Part shown: in pieces, positions 1 through 6,565 of the stretch | Numbering within the stretch: the stretch's first letter is position 1 | How the letters are laid out: each line of letters begins with the position of its first letter | Assembly (NCBI GenBank): GCA_030544185.1 | Contig: JAUNRO010000024.1 | Coordinates: forward strand, 4,499 to 15,911 | From: Propionibacteriaceae bacterium | Lineage (GTDB): Bacteria; Actinomycetota; Actinomycetes; Propionibacteriales; Propionibacteriaceae | Direction of reading: 5' to 3' | DNA: 11,413 bases | Notes under the pieces: generated by a model | Told to the model about the DNA's origin: nothing | Database searches by the model: none | The model's input: the letters and a program-made list of their open reading frames with translations, nothing else | Position numbers and translations under genes: made by a program

Positions 1-895
1 CGAGCGGCTCGAGTGCGCGTCGGGCATCGGTGCCGTCGAGGCCGACCATCCCGGCGTGGACGAAGGCCCTGGCGAACGGCTCACCGGTTGCGACGTTGGC
101 CTCGGCGGCGCTCATCTCGTGGTGCGGGAAGGCGAGATCGGAGCCGCCGCCCTGGACATCGAAGGTGGTGCCGAGGAAGTGCTCGGCGATCGCTGCGCAC
201 TCGATGTGCCACCCCGGGCGACCGCGGCCAAAGGGGCTGTCCCAGGCCGGCTCACCCTCGCGTTCGAGATGCCACACGAGGCAGTCGAGCGGATCGCGCT
301 TGCCGGGGCGCTCCGGGTCGCCGCCGCGCTCACCGAAAAGCTCCAGCGCGGTCTCACGGTCGAGCCCTGACACCGAACCGAAGTCGGGATCGGAGTGCAC
401 CGCGAAATACCAGTCCCGGGGCTCGGTCGGCAGCTGATAGACCGCATCGGGACCGAACTTGCCGAGCAGGTCGATGACCAATGGGATCGACTCGACCGCG
501 CCGATGTAGTCCCGTGGCGGGATCACGTTCAGCGCGGCCATGTCGGTCCGGAACAGCTCGGTCTGCTCCTCGCCGAGCTCCTGCCAGTCCACCCCCGTGG
601 CGTTGGCGCGCTCGAACAGGGGGTCGTCGATGTCGGTGACGTTTTGCACATAGTGGACGTCGAGGCCCTGGTCACGCCACACCCGCTGGAGCAGGTCGAA
701 GCTCACATAGGTGTTGGCATGGCCCATATGGGTCGCGTCATAGGGGGTGATGCCACAGACATAGAGCCGCGCCGTCCCGGACTCGGGATCGACCGCCATC
801 AGCTCACCGCTCGCGGTGTCATGGACCCGCACCGGTTCGAAGCCGTTCTCGGGACGCGGGAGTGAGGGGACGTGAGGTGCCTGCCATGCCTGCAT
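1..895 (-). CDS. mshC: Mycothiol ligase MshC (cysteine:GlcN-Ins ligase), 3' end cut by the window
   Basis: MshC joins cysteine to 1-D-myo-inosityl 2-amino-2-deoxy-alpha-D-glucopyranoside using ATP, a late cytoplasmic step of mycothiol synthesis. It is related to class I cysteinyl-tRNA synthetase. 298 codons are visible of roughly 410 usual for the family. Seen in the sequence: [16 protein letters not shown] (residues 45-60), holding the HIGH-type motif and Cys47; the [16 protein letters not shown] block (82-97); GWHIECAA with Cys233 (228-235); and [12 protein letters not shown] with His258 (249-260). Cys47, Cys233 and His258 fit the family's zinc ligands. The ATG at 895-893 is chosen because the N-terminus (MQAW...VPSLP) matches known MshC starts; I see no strong ribosome binding site. 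It is last in a minus-strand operon, 60 bp after the SCO1664-family gene. Odd: after GLDG (285-288) the family has KMSKS, but here the residues are [10 protein letters not shown] up to the window edge. Identity is certain; whether it is intact is not. Confidence 0.95.
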   Translation of the reverse strand, partial: MQAWQAPHVPSLPRPENGFEPVRVHDTASGELMAVDPESGTARLYVCGITPYDATHMGHANTYVSFDLLQRVWRDQGLDVHYVQNVTDIDDPLFERANATGVDWQELGEEQTELFRTDMAALNVIPPRDYIGAVESIPLVIDLLGKFGPDAVYQLPTEPRDWYFAVHSDPDFGSVSGLDRETALELFGERGGDPERPGKRDPLDCLVWHLEREGEPAWDSPFGRGRPGWHIECAAIAEHFLGTTFDVQGGGSDLAFPHHEMSAAEANVATGEPFARAFVHAGMVGLDGTDARRALEPL

Positions 896-955
896 GGCGC
901 GCAGCCTAGCGAGCGAAACTGACAAAACCCTCCGCCCGTTCCGCTGGGCGCGTGG

Positions 956-1774
956 TCACAGCGGCGGCCAGGGAATCGCCGGCCAGGTGCCGGGCGGGAG
1001 GGGAAAGGTGCCCTCGCTCAGAATCCGCAGACACCGCGCCTCGAACGCCTCCTGCTCCGCGACCGTGACAAGTTCGTCCAGCTCATCGCTGGCACCGAGC
1101 GCGGCGCTCACGAGCTCCCGCTCGGCCGCGGTCAGCTCCTGACCGGCCCAGCCCCACAGCACGGTGCGCAGCTTGTCCTGCACGTGCAGGCCCAGGCCGT
1201 GATCGACCGCCCAGATCCGCGCCGCATCGTCGACGAGGATGTGCGCACCCTTGCGGTCGGCGTTGTTGAGGACCGCGTCGAACAGCGCCATCCGCCGCAG
1301 CTGCGGGTCGTCACGGTGGATGACGGTGACCGCGCGCTCGTGGGCATCGAGCCCATCGACGATATCGAACCAGCCCGCCGGCGTCCGCCCCGAGCGCACC
1401 AGATCGACCACCGGCTCGGCATCGTCGTCGATCTCGATCCACACCTGCAACGACCCCGGCCCCATCGGGCCGTCGATCAGGACCGTGGCGGGGACGACAT
1501 CGAACCCGGCGGCGGCGGAGATCCGGAATGCCGCGACCTCACGCTCGGCGAGCGTGCCGTCGGGGAAATCCCACAGCGGCCGCTCCCCGCGGACGGGCTT
1601 GTAGACGCACGACAGCACCCCCGTCGCCGAGGTCAGCTCCCCCAGGAACGTCGCGTTGGAGGCCTGGACCAGCCGGCCAGTGAGCTCGAGCTCGCCATCG
1701 GCGAAGATCGCGGGGTCGAGGGGGTCTGGCGCCCCGGCCGGATCAGAAGAGGGGCCGGCGATAGCCATTGGCAC
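956..1774 (-). CDS. SCO1664-family protein, PI3/4-kinase-like fold, function unknown
   Basis: This is a member of the actinobacterial SCO1664 family (272 aa), which is distantly related to phosphatidylinositol 3/4-kinases and HipA-like kinases. Seen in the sequence: a possible ATP-binding lysine in [17 protein letters not shown] (residues 57-73, Lys59); a catalytic-loop-like [15 protein letters not shown] (166-180, Asp166, Asn170-Asn171, Asp173); and a metal-binding DFG-like [10 protein letters not shown] (188-197, Asp191). There is no signal peptide or membrane segment, so it is probably cytoplasmic. The substrate is unknown. The gene starts with GTG at 1774-1772, inside the end of the DUF3090 gene (32-bp overlap); an ATG two codons later at 1768-1766 is equally possible. 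The overlap suggests translational coupling. The constant linkage with mshC in actinobacteria suggests a role near thiol or envelope metabolism, but that is inference from position only. Confidence 0.88.
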   Translation of the reverse strand: MPMAIAGPSSDPAGAPDPLDPAIFADGELELTGRLVQASNATFLGELTSATGVLSCVYKPVRGERPLWDFPDGTLAEREVAAFRISAAAGFDVVPATVLIDGPMGPGSLQVWIEIDDDAEPVVDLVRSGRTPAGWFDIVDGLDAHERAVTVIHRDDPQLRRMALFDAVLNNADRKGAHILVDDAARIWAVDHGLGLHVQDKLRTVLWGWAGQELTAAERELVSAALGASDELDELVTVAEQEAFEARCLRILSEGTFPLPPGTWPAIPWPPL

Positions 1775-2348
1775 GCGGGCAGATGTGACCGTCGGGATCG
1801 ATCGGCTGCTGGCAGAACGGGCACGGCGGTCGGCCGGCGGCGACCAGGGCCAGGGAACGGGCCACGAAGTCGCGGGCCGCCGTGGGCTCGATCCGCACGA
1901 CGAGCACCTCGCCGGCGCGCTCGGCCTCCGCCCGTGCGAGCGCCTGGGCGGCCTCGGCCTCGTCGGCGGTCTCGTCCAGATCGACGTCGATCTCCTCCTC
2001 GGAGACCGAGAACATCTCGATCACGATCCGCGAGTCGCTGGGGTCCCAGGCGATCGTCATCGTGCCGACCTTGAACTCCTCGGTGATCGGCGCATCGAGC
2101 GGATCGTTGTCCACGGCCGCCTCGCGCTGCGGCGGCACGGGGACCAGTCCCCCACTCAGCCGCCCGATCTCCTCCAGCACCCGGTCGACGTGCTCGGCCA
2201 GCACGGAGACCTGCTGCTTCTCACAGGTCACGCTGGTCAGGCGGTTGCCCTCGCGCGCCTGCAGGAAGAAGGTCCGATCGCCCGGCTCCCCCACCGTGCC
2301 GGACACGAACCGGTCCGGGGCGTCGTAGCGGTGTTCGACAATGGCCAT
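1743..2348 (-). CDS. DUF3090 family protein with C-terminal zinc-binding motif
   Basis: A 201-aa protein matching the actinobacterial DUF3090 family, whose function is not known. The family signature [12 protein letters not shown] (residues 23-34) is followed by [21 protein letters not shown] (38-58). The middle is very acidic (about 112-146, many Asp and Glu). The C-terminus carries [17 protein letters not shown] (176-192), a Cys-x2-Cys-x8-His-x-Cys arrangement that probably binds zinc. No membrane segment is seen, so it is probably cytoplasmic. It starts at ATG 2348-2346, 9 bp after the stop of the phosphatase gene, and its 3' end overlaps the SCO1664-family gene by 32 bp. These distances support a single transcript. 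No strong ribosome binding site is seen. A zinc-ribbon role in protein or nucleic acid contact is possible but unproven. Confidence 0.9.
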   Translation of the reverse strand: MAIVEHRYDAPDRFVSGTVGEPGDRTFFLQAREGNRLTSVTCEKQQVSVLAEHVDRVLEEIGRLSGGLVPVPPQREAAVDNDPLDAPITEEFKVGTMTIAWDPSDSRIVIEMFSVSEEEIDVDLDETADEAEAAQALARAEAERAGEVLVVRIEPTAARDFVARSLALVAAGRPPCPFCQQPIDPDGHICPRANGYRRPLF

Positions 2349-2357
2349 ATCCCCAGC

Positions 2358-3089
2358 CTACGCGAGACCTGCGGACTGCTCCGGAGGCTGTGGTTCCGCG
2401 AATTCGGTGCCGGCTCCGGTGCCCCCACCGACCGCCGCGTCGTCGCCCGCGCCCGGGGGCGGAAGCAGTCCGGCGAGGTCACCCGACAGCGAGTTCATGG
2501 TCACCACATAGGGCCGCTGATCCGTATAACGGATCACCGAGACCGACGCCGGGTCCACCATGATCCGCTGGAAAGCGTCGAAGTGCATGCCCAGGGCATC
2601 GGCGAGGATCGCCTTGATCACATCGCCGTGCGACACCGCGACCCACGTGGCGGTTTCCCCGTGCTGCTCGGTGAGCACCCGGTCCCAGTCCCGGACCGCG
2701 GCGACCGACCGCGCAGACATGGCCGTCATCGACTCCCCGCCCGGAAAGACGGCGGCCGAGGGGTGGAGCTGGACGGTCTTCCACAGTGGTTCACCGGCAA
2801 GGTCCTTGAGCGTTCCGCCCGTCCAGTCGCCATAGTCGCACTCGGTCAGCCGATCATCCAGCACCACCGGGAGGTCCCGGCCGGTGAGCAGGATCTCGGC
2901 GGTCTGCCGGCAGCGCAGGATGGGCGAGACGACCGCCGACACCAGGGGCACCCCGGTCAGGCGTACGCCCGCGGCCTCGGCCTGCTCCCGGCCCCGATCG
3001 TCGAGCTCGACCCCCTCGGTGCGGCCGGCGAGCACGCCCGCGGTGTTGGCGGTCGAGCGGCCGTGGCGCACCAGGAACAACGTGGTCAT
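2358..3089 (-). CDS. MSMEG_4193-family histidine phosphatase
   Basis: A histidine-phosphatase (phosphoglycerate-mutase-like) enzyme that hydrolyses a phosphate ester through a phosphohistidine; the natural substrate is unknown. Seen in the sequence: the [11 protein letters not shown] catalytic motif (residues 5-15, His9 as nucleophile), [11 protein letters not shown] (55-65, Arg59), the acid-base region [10 protein letters not shown] (82-91, Glu83) and the second histidine motif VSHGDVIKA (152-160, His154). The last 35 residues or so (about 209-243) are rich in Pro, Gly, Ala and Glu and look disordered. At 243 aa it is near the usual family length. It is the first gene of the minus-strand operon leading to mshC and is divergent from uppP, with 144 bp between the starts. 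The ATG at 3089-3087 puts the catalytic motif at the normal distance from the N-terminus. The linked trio of this gene, DUF3090 and SCO1664 is typical of actinobacteria. Confidence 0.92.
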   Translation of the reverse strand: MTTLFLVRHGRSTANTAGVLAGRTEGVELDDRGREQAEAAGVRLTGVPLVSAVVSPILRCRQTAEILLTGRDLPVVLDDRLTECDYGDWTGGTLKDLAGEPLWKTVQLHPSAAVFPGGESMTAMSARSVAAVRDWDRVLTEQHGETATWVAVSHGDVIKAILADALGMHFDAFQRIMVDPASVSVIRYTDQRPYVVTMNSLSGDLAGLLPPPGAGDDAAVGGGTGAGTEFAEPQPPEQSAGLA

Positions 3090-3135
3090 GGGCGAAACCC
3101 TATGCGTTGGCGTCGTGGAACGGATTCGTCGGGGT

Positions 3136-3187
3136 GCTGGTCCAGCGGTCTAAAGTGTGCTGGGCGACCGATCCGGACGCCTATACC
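3136..3187 (+). promoter_or_regulatory. Possible uppP promoter and operator region
   Basis: The 144-bp gap between the divergent phosphatase and uppP genes holds an 11-bp perfect palindrome, GCTGG-T-CCAGC (3136-3146), then two -10-like hexamers reading toward uppP: TAAAGT (3151-3156) and TATACC (3182-3187). No convincing -35 hexamer is seen for either. The palindrome lies where it could act as an operator. This is a weak call from motif reading only. Confidence 0.25.
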
Positions 3188-3233
3188 GATCACCACCGTG
3201 CGGGGGCGACTCCGCTCATTGCAAGGACGGCCG

Positions 3234-4064
3234 ATGGACTGGTTCGACGCGATTGTCCTGGGCATCGTGCAGGGCCTCACCGAGTTTCTGCCGATCTCCT
3301 CCAGCGCCCACGTCTCGATCGTGGGTCAGCTCCTGGGTGGCGTGGACCCGGGCTCGGCGTTCACCGCGATCACCCAGCTCGGGACGGAGACCGCGGTCGT
3401 CCTCTATTTCGCCAAGGACATCGGCCGGATCATCAAGCACTGGTCGCTGGCGCTGGTGGGCAGGATCCCGCGCAACGATCCCGATGCCCGGATGGGCTGG
3501 CTGGTCATCGTCGGCTCGATCCCCATCGGCGTGCTGGGCCTGGTGTTCGAGGACGCCATCGACACCAACCTGCGCAACCTCTGGATCACCGTCGCGATGC
3601 TCGCCGGCTTCGGCCTGGTCATCGGCGTGGTCGATCACTTCGCGAGGAACGAGAAGACGCTCGACAAGCTCACCGTCAGGGACGGCATCAGCTATGGCTT
3701 TTGTCAAGCGCTCGCCCTGATCCCCGGCGTCTCCCGCTCCGGTGGCACGATCGCGGGCGGCCTGGCCATGGGCTACAAGAGGGAGGCGGCCGCGCGCTAT
3801 GCGTTCCTGCTGGCGATCCCCGCGGTCTATCTGTCGGGGCTCTATAAGCTGAAGGACATCCCCGGCGACGCCGCCGCGGCCTGGGGCCCGACGATCGTCG
3901 CAACCGTCCTGGCCTTCGCCGTCGGCCTGGCCGTGATCCACTGGCTGCTGCGCTATATCAGCACCCACAGCTTCAAGCCGTTCGTGATCTATCGGCTCGT
4001 GCTTGCCGCCGCCGTTGCGGTGATGCTGCTCACCGGCGTGCTGGATCCGCTGCCGCAGGCCTGA
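3234..4064 (+). CDS. uppP: Undecaprenyl-diphosphatase UppP (BacA)
   Basis: An integral membrane phosphatase that converts undecaprenyl pyrophosphate to undecaprenyl phosphate, recycling the lipid carrier for peptidoglycan and other wall polymers; overexpression in other bacteria gives bacitracin resistance. The 276 aa match the family length. Seen in the sequence: the first catalytic region [17 protein letters not shown] (residues 10-26, with Gln13-x3-Glu17 and the Ser-rich PISSSAH), [15 protein letters not shown] (45-59), and the second active-site motif [13 protein letters not shown] (164-176, Arg168). Several hydrophobic segments follow, including about 88-106, 116-133, 186-204, 220-239 and 252-270. 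The reading frame is open far upstream, but ATG 3234 is chosen because it gives the standard UppP N-terminus and is preceded by AAGGA (3223-3227) at 6 bp. In mycobacteria this gene also sits beside the phosphatase/DUF3090/mshC group; here it points away from it. Its stop is one base from the stop of the convergent oxidoreductase gene. Confidence 0.97.
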   Translation: MDWFDAIVLGIVQGLTEFLPISSSAHVSIVGQLLGGVDPGSAFTAITQLGTETAVVLYFAKDIGRIIKHWSLALVGRIPRNDPDARMGWLVIVGSIPIGVLGLVFEDAIDTNLRNLWITVAMLAGFGLVIGVVDHFARNEKTLDKLTVRDGISYGFCQALALIPGVSRSGGTIAGGLAMGYKREAAARYAFLLAIPAVYLSGLYKLKDIPGDAAAAWGPTIVATVLAFAVGLAVIHWLLRYISTHSFKPFVIYRLVLAAAVAVMLLTGVLDPLPQA

Positions 4065-4065
4065 G

Positions 4066-5103
4066 TCAGCCGGCGCGGTGTGCTTCGGCGAGCGTCTCGA
4101 GGGCGGCCAGCTTCTCCTCCAGCACCCGCCCGACGGGCGTGACGGCGCAGGTGGTCAGCCCCGATTCCGCCAGGGCGGTCAGCCGATCGGTGAGGCGGGC
4201 GCGGTCGCCGAGCAGTGACGTGTCGTCGATGAACTCAGCCGGGACCTTGGCCATGGCCTCGCGCGGGTGACCGGTGAGATAGAGGTCCTGGATCTCCGCC
4301 GCCTCTGCGGCGTACCCCATGCGGACCGCCAGGTTGTTGTAGAAGTTGTTCTGCCGGCTGCCCATGCCGCCGACATAGAGCGCGGCATAGGGTCGGACCG
4401 GGTCGGCGCACGCCGCCACGTCATCTCCCACGACCAACGGGAACGACGCCTGCACGTCGAAGCCGGTCATGTCCTTGGCGACCTTGGCCCGGCCCGCCGC
4501 GATCGCATCGAGCTGCGCTCGCGCGAAATGTGGCGCATAGAACAGACCCAGCCAGCCGTCGGCGATCTCGCCGGTCAGCTCGAGGTTCTTCGGCCCGGTG
4601 CCGGCCAGATAAACCGGGACGGGGGCGACGGGCCGGATCATCAGCTTCAGGCCCTTGCCCTCGCTCCCGGGCAACGGCAGCTGGAAGTGATCCCCCGCGT
4701 ACTCCACGGTTTCCCGCGCCAGCGCCTTCCGCACGATGGCGACATAGTCGCGGGTGCGGCCCAGGGGCTTGGCGAACGGTATGCCGTGCCAGCCCTCGGA
4801 AACCTGCGGTCCGGACACACCGAGCCCGAGGCGGAAGCGTCCGCCACTCAGGTTCTGCAGGCCGGCGGCGGTCATGGCGGTGTTCGCCGGCGTACGCCCG
4901 GGGATCTGCATCACGGCCGACCCGACGTGGATGGTCGTGGTCTGCGCGGCCAGCCAGCTGAGGAGGGTGACGACGTCCGCGCCATAGGCCTCCGCGGCCC
5001 AGACCGAGTCGAAGCCGAGCTGTTCCGCGTGCCGGGTGAGGCGAAGCTGGTCGGCGGAGGTTTCGCCGCCGACCATATAGCCGAGGTTCAGAGCCAGTCG
5101 CAT
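4066..5103 (-). CDS. LLM-class F420-dependent oxidoreductase, Rv3520c-like
   Basis: A 345-aa luciferase-like TIM-barrel oxidoreductase, probably using reduced coenzyme F420; the substrate is unknown. Seen in the sequence: N-terminal MRLALNLGYMVGG, FDSVWAAEAYGADVVTLLSW (residues 31-50), the family block LSGGRFRLGLGVSGPQVSEGWHG (85-107), LGRTRDYVAIVR (114-125), PVYLAGTGPKNLELTGEIADGW (163-184) and ALYVGGMGSRQNNF (241-254). The pattern matches the mycobacterial Rv3520c group from memory. The frame is open well upstream through the aldo/keto reductase region, but ATG 5103-5101 gives the standard barrel start. No clear ribosome binding site precedes it. It is divergent from the aldo/keto reductase gene with only 30 bp between start codons, suggesting a shared control region, and converges on uppP with one base between stops. 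FMN instead of F420 cannot be excluded from sequence alone. Confidence 0.92.
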   Translation of the reverse strand: MRLALNLGYMVGGETSADQLRLTRHAEQLGFDSVWAAEAYGADVVTLLSWLAAQTTTIHVGSAVMQIPGRTPANTAMTAAGLQNLSGGRFRLGLGVSGPQVSEGWHGIPFAKPLGRTRDYVAIVRKALARETVEYAGDHFQLPLPGSEGKGLKLMIRPVAPVPVYLAGTGPKNLELTGEIADGWLGLFYAPHFARAQLDAIAAGRAKVAKDMTGFDVQASFPLVVGDDVAACADPVRPYAALYVGGMGSRQNNFYNNLAVRMGYAAEAAEIQDLYLTGHPREAMAKVPAEFIDDTSLLGDRARLTDRLTALAESGLTTCAVTPVGRVLEEKLAALETLAEAHRAG

Positions 5104-5107
5104 GACT

Positions 5108-5116
5108 GACAGTGTC
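5108..5116. promoter_or_regulatory. Short palindrome between divergent reductase genes
   Basis: GACAGTGTC is a perfect 9-bp odd palindrome (GACA-G-TGTC) in the 30-bp gap between the start codons of the F420-type oxidoreductase and the aldo/keto reductase. It could be an operator half-site controlling both genes, but a match this short can occur by chance. Confidence 0.2.
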
Positions 5117-5133
5117 GCGTTAAGGTTCCGAGC

Positions 5134-6114
5134 ATGCAGAGGCGGGTGGTGGGCAGGAGTGGTCTGGAGGTGTCGGAGTTCGGCCTCGGCACGATGACCT
5201 GGGGCCGCGACACCCCGCCCGAGCAGGCCCGGCAACTGCTGCGGACGTTCCACGAGGCCGACGGCACGCTGATCGACACCGCGGCCGCCTATGGCAACGG
5301 CGACGCCGAGCGCACGGTCGGGGCGCTGATGCGCACCGATGTCCCGCGCACCGACCTCGTGATCGCGACCAAGGCCGGGTTCGTGCTGCGAGACCGGCAG
5401 CGGGTGGTCGATACGTCCGCGCGAGCGCTCCTGCAGGACCTCGAGGAGTCTCTGCGCCGGCTCGGCACGGACTGGATCGACCTGTGGCAGATCCATGCCT
5501 GGGGCCCGGCCCCGCTGGAGGAATCCCTGGCGGCCATGGATGCCGCGGTGGCCGCGGGCAAGGTCCGCTATGTCGGGCTGTCGAACTTCATCGGCTGGCA
5601 GAGCGCCCAAGCCGCGACCTGGCAGCGCGCCTTCCCCGGGCGTACGCCTATCGCCGCCAACCAGGTGGAATATTCCCTGCTCGCGCGCCGGGCCGAGGTC
5701 GAGGTCCTCCCCGCGGCCCGGGCCCTCGGGATGGGCTTTTTCCCGTGGTCCCCGCTCGGCCGGGGCGTGCTCTCCGGGAAATATCGCCACGGGGTCCCCC
5801 GGGATTCGCGCGCAGCCGGGCACTTCGCCTGGTTCGTCGAGGCCTATCTGGAGGCCCGCTCCCGCGGCGTCGTCGAGGCCGTGGCCAAGGCGGCGGAGGG
5901 GCTGGAGCTGACGCCACTTCAGGTGTCGCTGGCGTGGGTCCGCGACGCACCCGGGGTGACCGCCCCACTCCTGGGTGCACGCAACCGGCTGCAGTTGGAG
6001 CAGTGCCTGCGAACCGTCGGCGTGGAGCTTCCCCAAGCCATCGTCGGCGCGCTGGACGATGTGTCCGGCGGCCCCGCCGCAGGCCGTGAGCGCGGTCCCG
6101 ACACGAGTCCTTGA
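5134..6114 (+). CDS. Aldo/keto reductase
   Basis: A 326-aa cytoplasmic NADPH-type aldo/keto reductase with a TIM-barrel fold; the substrate cannot be read from sequence. The full catalytic tetrad is visible: Asp48 and Tyr53 in LIDTAAAYGNGDAE (residues 46-59), Lys80 in LVIATKAGF (75-83) and His121 in DLWQIHAWGP (116-125). Cofactor-binding elements are VGLSNF (147-152), ANQVEYSLL (175-183) and the SPLGRGVLSGKY stretch (206-217). The C-terminal part, LTPLQVSLAWVRDAPGVTAPLLGARNRLQLEQ (259-290 region), is typical of the Tas/YajO-like bacterial group. ATG 5134 begins MQRRVVGRSGLEVSEFGLGTM, the normal start of the family, and is preceded by AAGG at 8 bp. It is divergent from the F420-type oxidoreductase, and the pair may be co-regulated. 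It ends 15 bp before the oppositely oriented tRNA-Leu gene. Confidence 0.95.
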   Translation: MQRRVVGRSGLEVSEFGLGTMTWGRDTPPEQARQLLRTFHEADGTLIDTAAAYGNGDAERTVGALMRTDVPRTDLVIATKAGFVLRDRQRVVDTSARALLQDLEESLRRLGTDWIDLWQIHAWGPAPLEESLAAMDAAVAAGKVRYVGLSNFIGWQSAQAATWQRAFPGRTPIAANQVEYSLLARRAEVEVLPAARALGMGFFPWSPLGRGVLSGKYRHGVPRDSRAAGHFAWFVEAYLEARSRGVVEAVAKAAEGLELTPLQVSLAWVRDAPGVTAPLLGARNRLQLEQCLRTVGVELPQAIVGALDDVSGGPAAGRERGPDTSP

Positions 6115-6129
6115 TATCCATTGTTGTTG

Positions 6130-6215
6130 TGTCCGAGAGAGGACTTGAACCTCCACGCCCCTTGAGGGGCACTAGCACCTCAAGCTAGCGCGTCTACCAA
6201 TTCCGCCACCCGGAC
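6130..6215 (-). tRNA. tRNA-Leu, anticodon GAG
   Basis: An 86-nt class II tRNA read on the minus strand. The acceptor stem pairs GTCCGGG (6215-6209) with CTCGGAC (6137-6131), with one G-T wobble; the discriminator base is A at 6130. The D-arm has GCGGAATTGGTAGACGC. The anticodon stem CTAGC/GCTAG encloses the loop TTGAGGT with anticodon GAG at 6181-6179, reading CUC and CUU. The long variable arm contains GCCCC-TCAA-GGGGC, as expected for leucine tRNAs. The T-arm is GGAGG-TTCAAGT-CCTCT. CCA is not encoded (the next bases are CAA), so the end must be added by nucleotidyltransferase. Confidence 0.97.
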
Positions 6216-6220
6216 CGGGC

Positions 6221-6236
6221 TGCCGGTGTCCCGGCA
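6221..6236 (-). other. Hairpin in the leader of the tRNA-Leu transcript
   Basis: TGCCGG-TGTC-CCGGCA forms a perfect 6-bp stem with a 4-nt loop, 5 bp upstream of the tRNA 5' end and downstream of its predicted promoter. It would be transcribed as part of the precursor leader removed by RNase P. There is no T tract on either strand, so it does not look like an intrinsic terminator. Confidence 0.4.
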
Positions 6237-6245
6237 CAGCGCTGA

Positions 6246-6251
6246 ACTATA
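6246..6251 (-). promoter_or_regulatory. Predicted -10 element for tRNA-Leu
   Basis: On the minus strand TATAGT lies 30 bp upstream of the tRNA start, placing transcription start about 23 nt before the mature tRNA. A weak -35-like TTCGCG precedes it with an 18-bp spacer. The same layout (TTCG, 18 bp, TATAGTT) occurs before the MFS gene at 8903-8908. Confidence 0.5.
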
Positions 6252-6300
6252 GCAACCCGAGTCCCTGCGCGCGAACTGAAGGCCGGGAACCGCCCGAGAG

Positions 6301-6344
6301 TCGGGTCGGGTGCCTATGATCGTCCTCACATCGGCCCGACCCGA
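6301..6344. repeat. 10-bp perfect inverted repeat around the DUF5703 promoter
   Basis: TCGGGTCGGG (6301-6310) and CCCGACCCGA (6335-6344) are exact reverse complements separated by 24 bp. The arms flank the predicted -10 box and start site of the DUF5703 gene, and the right arm runs into its ribosome binding site. It could be an operator pair or, in a longer transcript, a hairpin masking the ribosome binding site. Confidence 0.5.
6315..6320 (+). promoter_or_regulatory. Predicted -10 element for the DUF5703 gene
   Basis: TATGAT is close to the TATAAT consensus and would start transcription near 6327, about 26 nt before the GTG start. No good -35 hexamer is visible. It lies between the two arms of the 10-bp inverted repeat. 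Confidence 0.4.
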
Positions 6345-6352
6345 GGAGCGTC

Positions 6353-6565
6353 GTGACGCACATGGAACCGGTTCGCCCTGGTGTGGAATACGAATACGAG
6401 AAGGTTCGGATCCCCCACACCTGGTCCCGCAATGCGGTGCGGCGCCTGTTGACCGATCGTGCGGAATACGGCGGTTGGGAGCTGATGCGGCTGCGCCGCT
6501 ATCGCGATGGCACGCGCGATGTATGGGTGCGCCGCAAGATCATCCGGGTGCGGGCGACGCTTTAG
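6353..6565 (+). CDS. DUF5703 family small protein
   Basis: A 70-aa basic protein of the actinobacterial DUF5703 family, of unknown function. The family pattern is visible: VEYEYEKVRIP (residues 11-21), SRNAVRRLLTDRAEYGGWELMRLRRY (25-50) and DVWVRRKIIR (56-65). The repeated arginines suggest contact with nucleic acid or another acidic partner, but this is inference. No membrane segment or signal peptide. The GTG start at 6353 is preceded by GAGGAG (6343-6348) at 4 bp, which is short; an in-frame ATG at 6362 is the alternative. Three of its four tyrosine codons are TAC, unlike most neighbours. Its TAG stop interleaves with the TAA stop of the convergent DUF5134 gene. Confidence 0.88.
   Translation: MTHMEPVRPGVEYEYEKVRIPHTWSRNAVRRLLTDRAEYGGWELMRLRRYRDGTRDVWVRRKIIRVRATL

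Noticed and set aside
1656..3233. Long open frame upstream of and fused in frame to uppP
   Set aside because: It runs antisense through four clear genes and has no family resemblance; open antisense frames are common at this GC content. The UppP N-terminus and ribosome binding site fix the start at 3234.
6119..6130. TTG triplet repeat next to the tRNA 3' end as an integration site
   Set aside because: Only three units, no second copy of the tRNA end in the window and no integrase gene nearby.
5104..6156. Upstream in-frame extension of the F420-type oxidoreductase
   Set aside because: It is antisense to the well-supported aldo/keto reductase, and the luciferase-like barrel starts normally at 5103.
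6221..6236. Intrinsic terminator
   Set aside because: The stem is only 6 bp and no T run follows on either strand; it lies in the tRNA leader.
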